NCBI GenBank assembly: GCA_029565415.1
Contig: JAKQOH010000101.1
Location: forward strand, 1 to 55,300
Reading direction: 5' to 3'
DNA from: Candidatus Rifleibacteriota bacterium
Lineage (GTDB): Bacteria; Riflebacteria; Ozemobacteria; Ozemobacterales; Ozemobacteraceae
Length of the DNA stretch: 55,300 nt
Part shown: positions 53,497 through 55,300 of the stretch, in pieces
How the letters are laid out: the number at the start of each line of letters is the position of its first letter
Numbering within the stretch: position 1 is the first letter of the stretch
Program-made: the position numbers and the translations under genes
Notes under the pieces: model-generated
Told to the model about the DNA's origin: nothing
Database searches by the model: none
What the model saw: only the letters and a program-made list of their open reading frames with translations

Positions 53497-54138
53497 ATGG
53501 ACAAGCGCATCCTGCTCGCCCTGGCGTTGTCCGTCCCGGCGCTGTTCGGCCTGACCGGCTGCAGCGGCGGCGTGGCGGGTGAAGGCAGCAACACTTACTC
53601 GGATACGGCCGGAACGCCGATCGTGCGGTCCGACACCTTCAACGACAAGGGCTGGTCGATGATCTCGGCCGGCCAGTATGAAAGCGCCATCTCGGCCTTC
53701 AACCAGGTGCTCGCCGACAGCCCCACCGAGGACGAGGAAGCCGAAGCCAACAACGGCCTCGGCTGGGCCCGCGCCAACCTCGGAACGCTGGCCGACGGCA
53801 TTCCCTGGTTCGAAAAGGCCACAGCCCTCTCGAGCGACGCCAAGGTCGGCCTCGGGGCAGCCTACATCCAGAAGGGCTCGAAAGCCGACCTGGAAAAGGC
53901 CGTCGACATTCTCTACAAACAGCTTGGCGGGGAAAATCCCCACTTCCATTACGTGCCGCGCCGGCCGACCGGCGTCAGCGATGCCGAGGTGCACGCCCTG
54001 CTGGCCTACGCCCTCGCCGCCATCGGCCGCAATGATGACGCGATGGACCAGATGGAATACGCCAAGGAGCTCAATCCTTCCTACGAAAATACGACGATCG
54101 ATCAACTGGGTAAAATGGTCGACTTCCTGCTCCGATAG
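53497..54138 (+). CDS. TPR lipoprotein
   Basis: A 213-residue lipoprotein with lipobox LTGC (near residue 22) and two or three TPR units (NDKGWSMISAGQYESAISAF; NNGLGWARANLGTLADGIPW; ALLAYALAAIGRNDDAMDQM). It lies 16 bases after the giant protein, with GAAGGAG before the ATG, so the two are probably co-expressed; a role in export or assembly of the neighbours is plausible but not shown. Confidence 0.85.
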   Translation: MDKRILLALALSVPALFGLTGCSGGVAGEGSNTYSDTAGTPIVRSDTFNDKGWSMISAGQYESAISAFNQVLADSPTEDEEAEANNGLGWARANLGTLADGIPWFEKATALSSDAKVGLGAAYIQKGSKADLEKAVDILYKQLGGENPHFHYVPRRPTGVSDAEVHALLAYALAAIGRNDDAMDQMEYAKELNPSYENTTIDQLGKMVDFLLR

Positions 54139-54172
54139 ATAGAGAAACACGGATCAGGAAAAGGGGGCACTC

Positions 54173-55300
54173 ATGAGCCATGTTCGCCCGACAACCGTCG
54201 CGCGGCCGGCAGACACCGGTCGTGGACCGCAATCGTTCGCCTCAGGGAATCGGGTCCTGCTTCTGGCTCTGGTGCTCTTCCTGCTCGGCACCGTCACCGG
54301 CTGCATCAACTCCTCGAGCCCGATGATGGGGAACGTGAGCGGCAAGGTGTTCGATTCGAACGGCCATGTGCTTCCCGGCGCCCGCGTCGAGATCTACGGC
54401 AGCAACAACGCCGTGACGACGGACGAGCTCGGCAGGTATGCCATCACGGGCGTCGAGCCCGGCCAGAAGCGCATCGTCGCCACCTACCAGGGCCGCTCGG
54501 TCGTGATCATCGTCGAGATCGTCCGGGGCGAGACCCTGGAGAACGCCGACCTGACCTTCGCCGTCGTCGACGGCCTGCCGCCGGTCATCACGGATGTCGC
54601 GGTCGGCAGCCTCACCGAGAACCTCGCGGTGATCAGCTGGGCCACGAACGAGCCCGCCGACTCGCTCGTCGACTTCGCGACCGGCCCGATCGGCGTGGGA
54701 ACCTACACCTACCTCGCCTCCGATACCGCGATGCTTCTCACCCACGCAATCGAGCTTGGCGACCTGCGCCCCGGCGTGACCTACCACTTCCGCGTCCGGT
54801 CGCGTGATTACGCCGGCAACGAGGGCGTTTCCTCGGAATACCAGTTCATGACCCCCTCGGGCGCGGCCCCGGCCACTCCCGGCTCGTTCCGGATCGCCCC
54901 GTCCGTCGAGATGGAGCGGCTCGTGCTGACCTGGGCCGCCGGCTCCGAGACCGACCTCGCCGGATACAACCTGTATCGCGCCGAGAGCAGGTCCGGCCCC
55001 TTCACCCGGGTGAACGCGAACCCGATCACTTCGACCGCGGCCACCGTCAGCTACCAGGACGAGGGGCTGAAGATCGGCGTGAAATACTATTACTACGTGA
55101 AAGCCGTCGACACCGCGCACAACGAGAGCGGCCCGTCCGAAACCCTGTCGATGCTCACCACCGGCACGCTTTCCGAGAACCGCACTTGGCTGCTCACCGA
55201 AAGCCCCTACCTCCTCACCGGCGACATCCGCGTGCGGGGCGGCTCACAACTGACGATCGAGCCGGGCGTCGAGGTGAAGTTCGCCCAGACCGACGCACTG
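54173..55300 (+). CDS. FN3-domain lipoprotein, 5' part (runs off the window)
   Basis: A frame of 376 codons open to the last base. It begins with ATG 54173 (RBS AAGGGGG), a signal ending in lipobox VTGC (near residue 46), a carboxypeptidase-regulatory-like beta domain (VSGKVFDSNGHVLPGARVEI), then two FN3 domains (VITDVAVGSLTENLAVISWA; a second starting near RIAPSVEMERLVLTWA) and the beginning of a parallel beta-helix style region (LTIEPGVEVKFAQ). It is an envelope-anchored surface protein in line with its two upstream neighbours. Confidence 0.85.
   Translation, partial: MSHVRPTTVARPADTGRGPQSFASGNRVLLLALVLFLLGTVTGCINSSSPMMGNVSGKVFDSNGHVLPGARVEIYGSNNAVTTDELGRYAITGVEPGQKRIVATYQGRSVVIIVEIVRGETLENADLTFAVVDGLPPVITDVAVGSLTENLAVISWATNEPADSLVDFATGPIGVGTYTYLASDTAMLLTHAIELGDLRPGVTYHFRVRSRDYAGNEGVSSEYQFMTPSGAAPATPGSFRIAPSVEMERLVLTWAAGSETDLAGYNLYRAESRSGPFTRVNANPITSTAATVSYQDEGLKIGVKYYYYVKAVDTAHNESGPSETLSMLTTGTLSENRTWLLTESPYLLTGDIRVRGGSQLTIEPGVEVKFAQTDAL

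Noticed and set aside
1..55300. Prophage, integrative element or insertion sequence.
   Set aside because: No integrase, transposase, phage structural gene, tRNA gene or attachment-type repeat was found on either strand.

Overview
The window is GC-rich (roughly 60-65% by eye) and very densely coded, with no untranslated stretch above about 215 bases. A tripartite RND pump with a TolC-type channel, many lipoproteins with lipoboxes, pseudopilins, a flagellin-like protein and large secreted Ig-like/FN3 proteins point to a didermic, surface-elaborating bacterium. The mix of SpoIIE-type phosphatase, STAS protein, HEAT/TPR proteins and orphan pseudopilin sets reminds me of uncultured lineages such as Candidatus Riflebacteria/Ozemobacteria, but that placement is a guess. 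No rRNA, tRNA, CRISPR, integrase, transposase or prophage gene was seen.

Layout. 1-1.3 kb: the 3' end of aspS with a good terminator, then a small secreted repeat protein. 1.3-1.5 kb: a palindromic intergenic repeat. 1.5-8.5 kb (minus): an efflux operon tetR-tolC-MFP-RND behind a consensus promoter whose -10 and start site lie under a palindromic operator. 8.6-14.0 kb (plus): a SpoIIE-family serine phosphatase coupled to helicase hrpB. 14.1-21.2 kb (minus): flagellin, STAS protein, HEAT protein, TPR exoprotein, YbjN protein, small lipoprotein and class II fructose-bisphosphate aldolase. 21.3-26.9 kb (plus): a TPR membrane protein, a 741-residue secreted protein of unknown function and three pseudopilins. 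26.9-29.9 kb (plus): a GAF/class III cyclase, a HAD phosphatase and a methyltransferase. 29.9-36.6 kb (plus): a coiled-coil protein, a GT-B glycosyltransferase, three consecutive radical SAM proteins with overlapping start and stop codons, and a membrane-anchored repeat protein. 36.6-37.6 kb (minus): a polysaccharide deacetylase. 37.7-45.1 kb (plus): ankyrin protein, polysaccharide co-polymerase-like protein with a defective P-loop, solute-binding-like protein, NtrB-type kinase and NtrC-type regulator. 45.2-55.3 kb: an M30-like metallopeptidase lipoprotein (minus) diverging from a 1792-residue Ig-like surface protein, a TPR lipoprotein and a truncated FN3 lipoprotein.

Three things stand out. 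First, a 60-bp repeat unit that is a multiple of three and open in five of six frames lies in frame inside three unrelated genes, read in a different way in each; it looks like a protein-invading repeat comparable in concept to Rickettsia palindromic elements. Second, short (20-50 base) very AT-rich islands recur inside many of the GC-rich genes, where codon choice flips abruptly to ATA, TTA, AAT and TAT and then back; no annotated feature explains them. Third, the coiled-coil/glycosyltransferase/triple radical SAM/repeat-protein locus looks like an undescribed modification or biosynthesis module.
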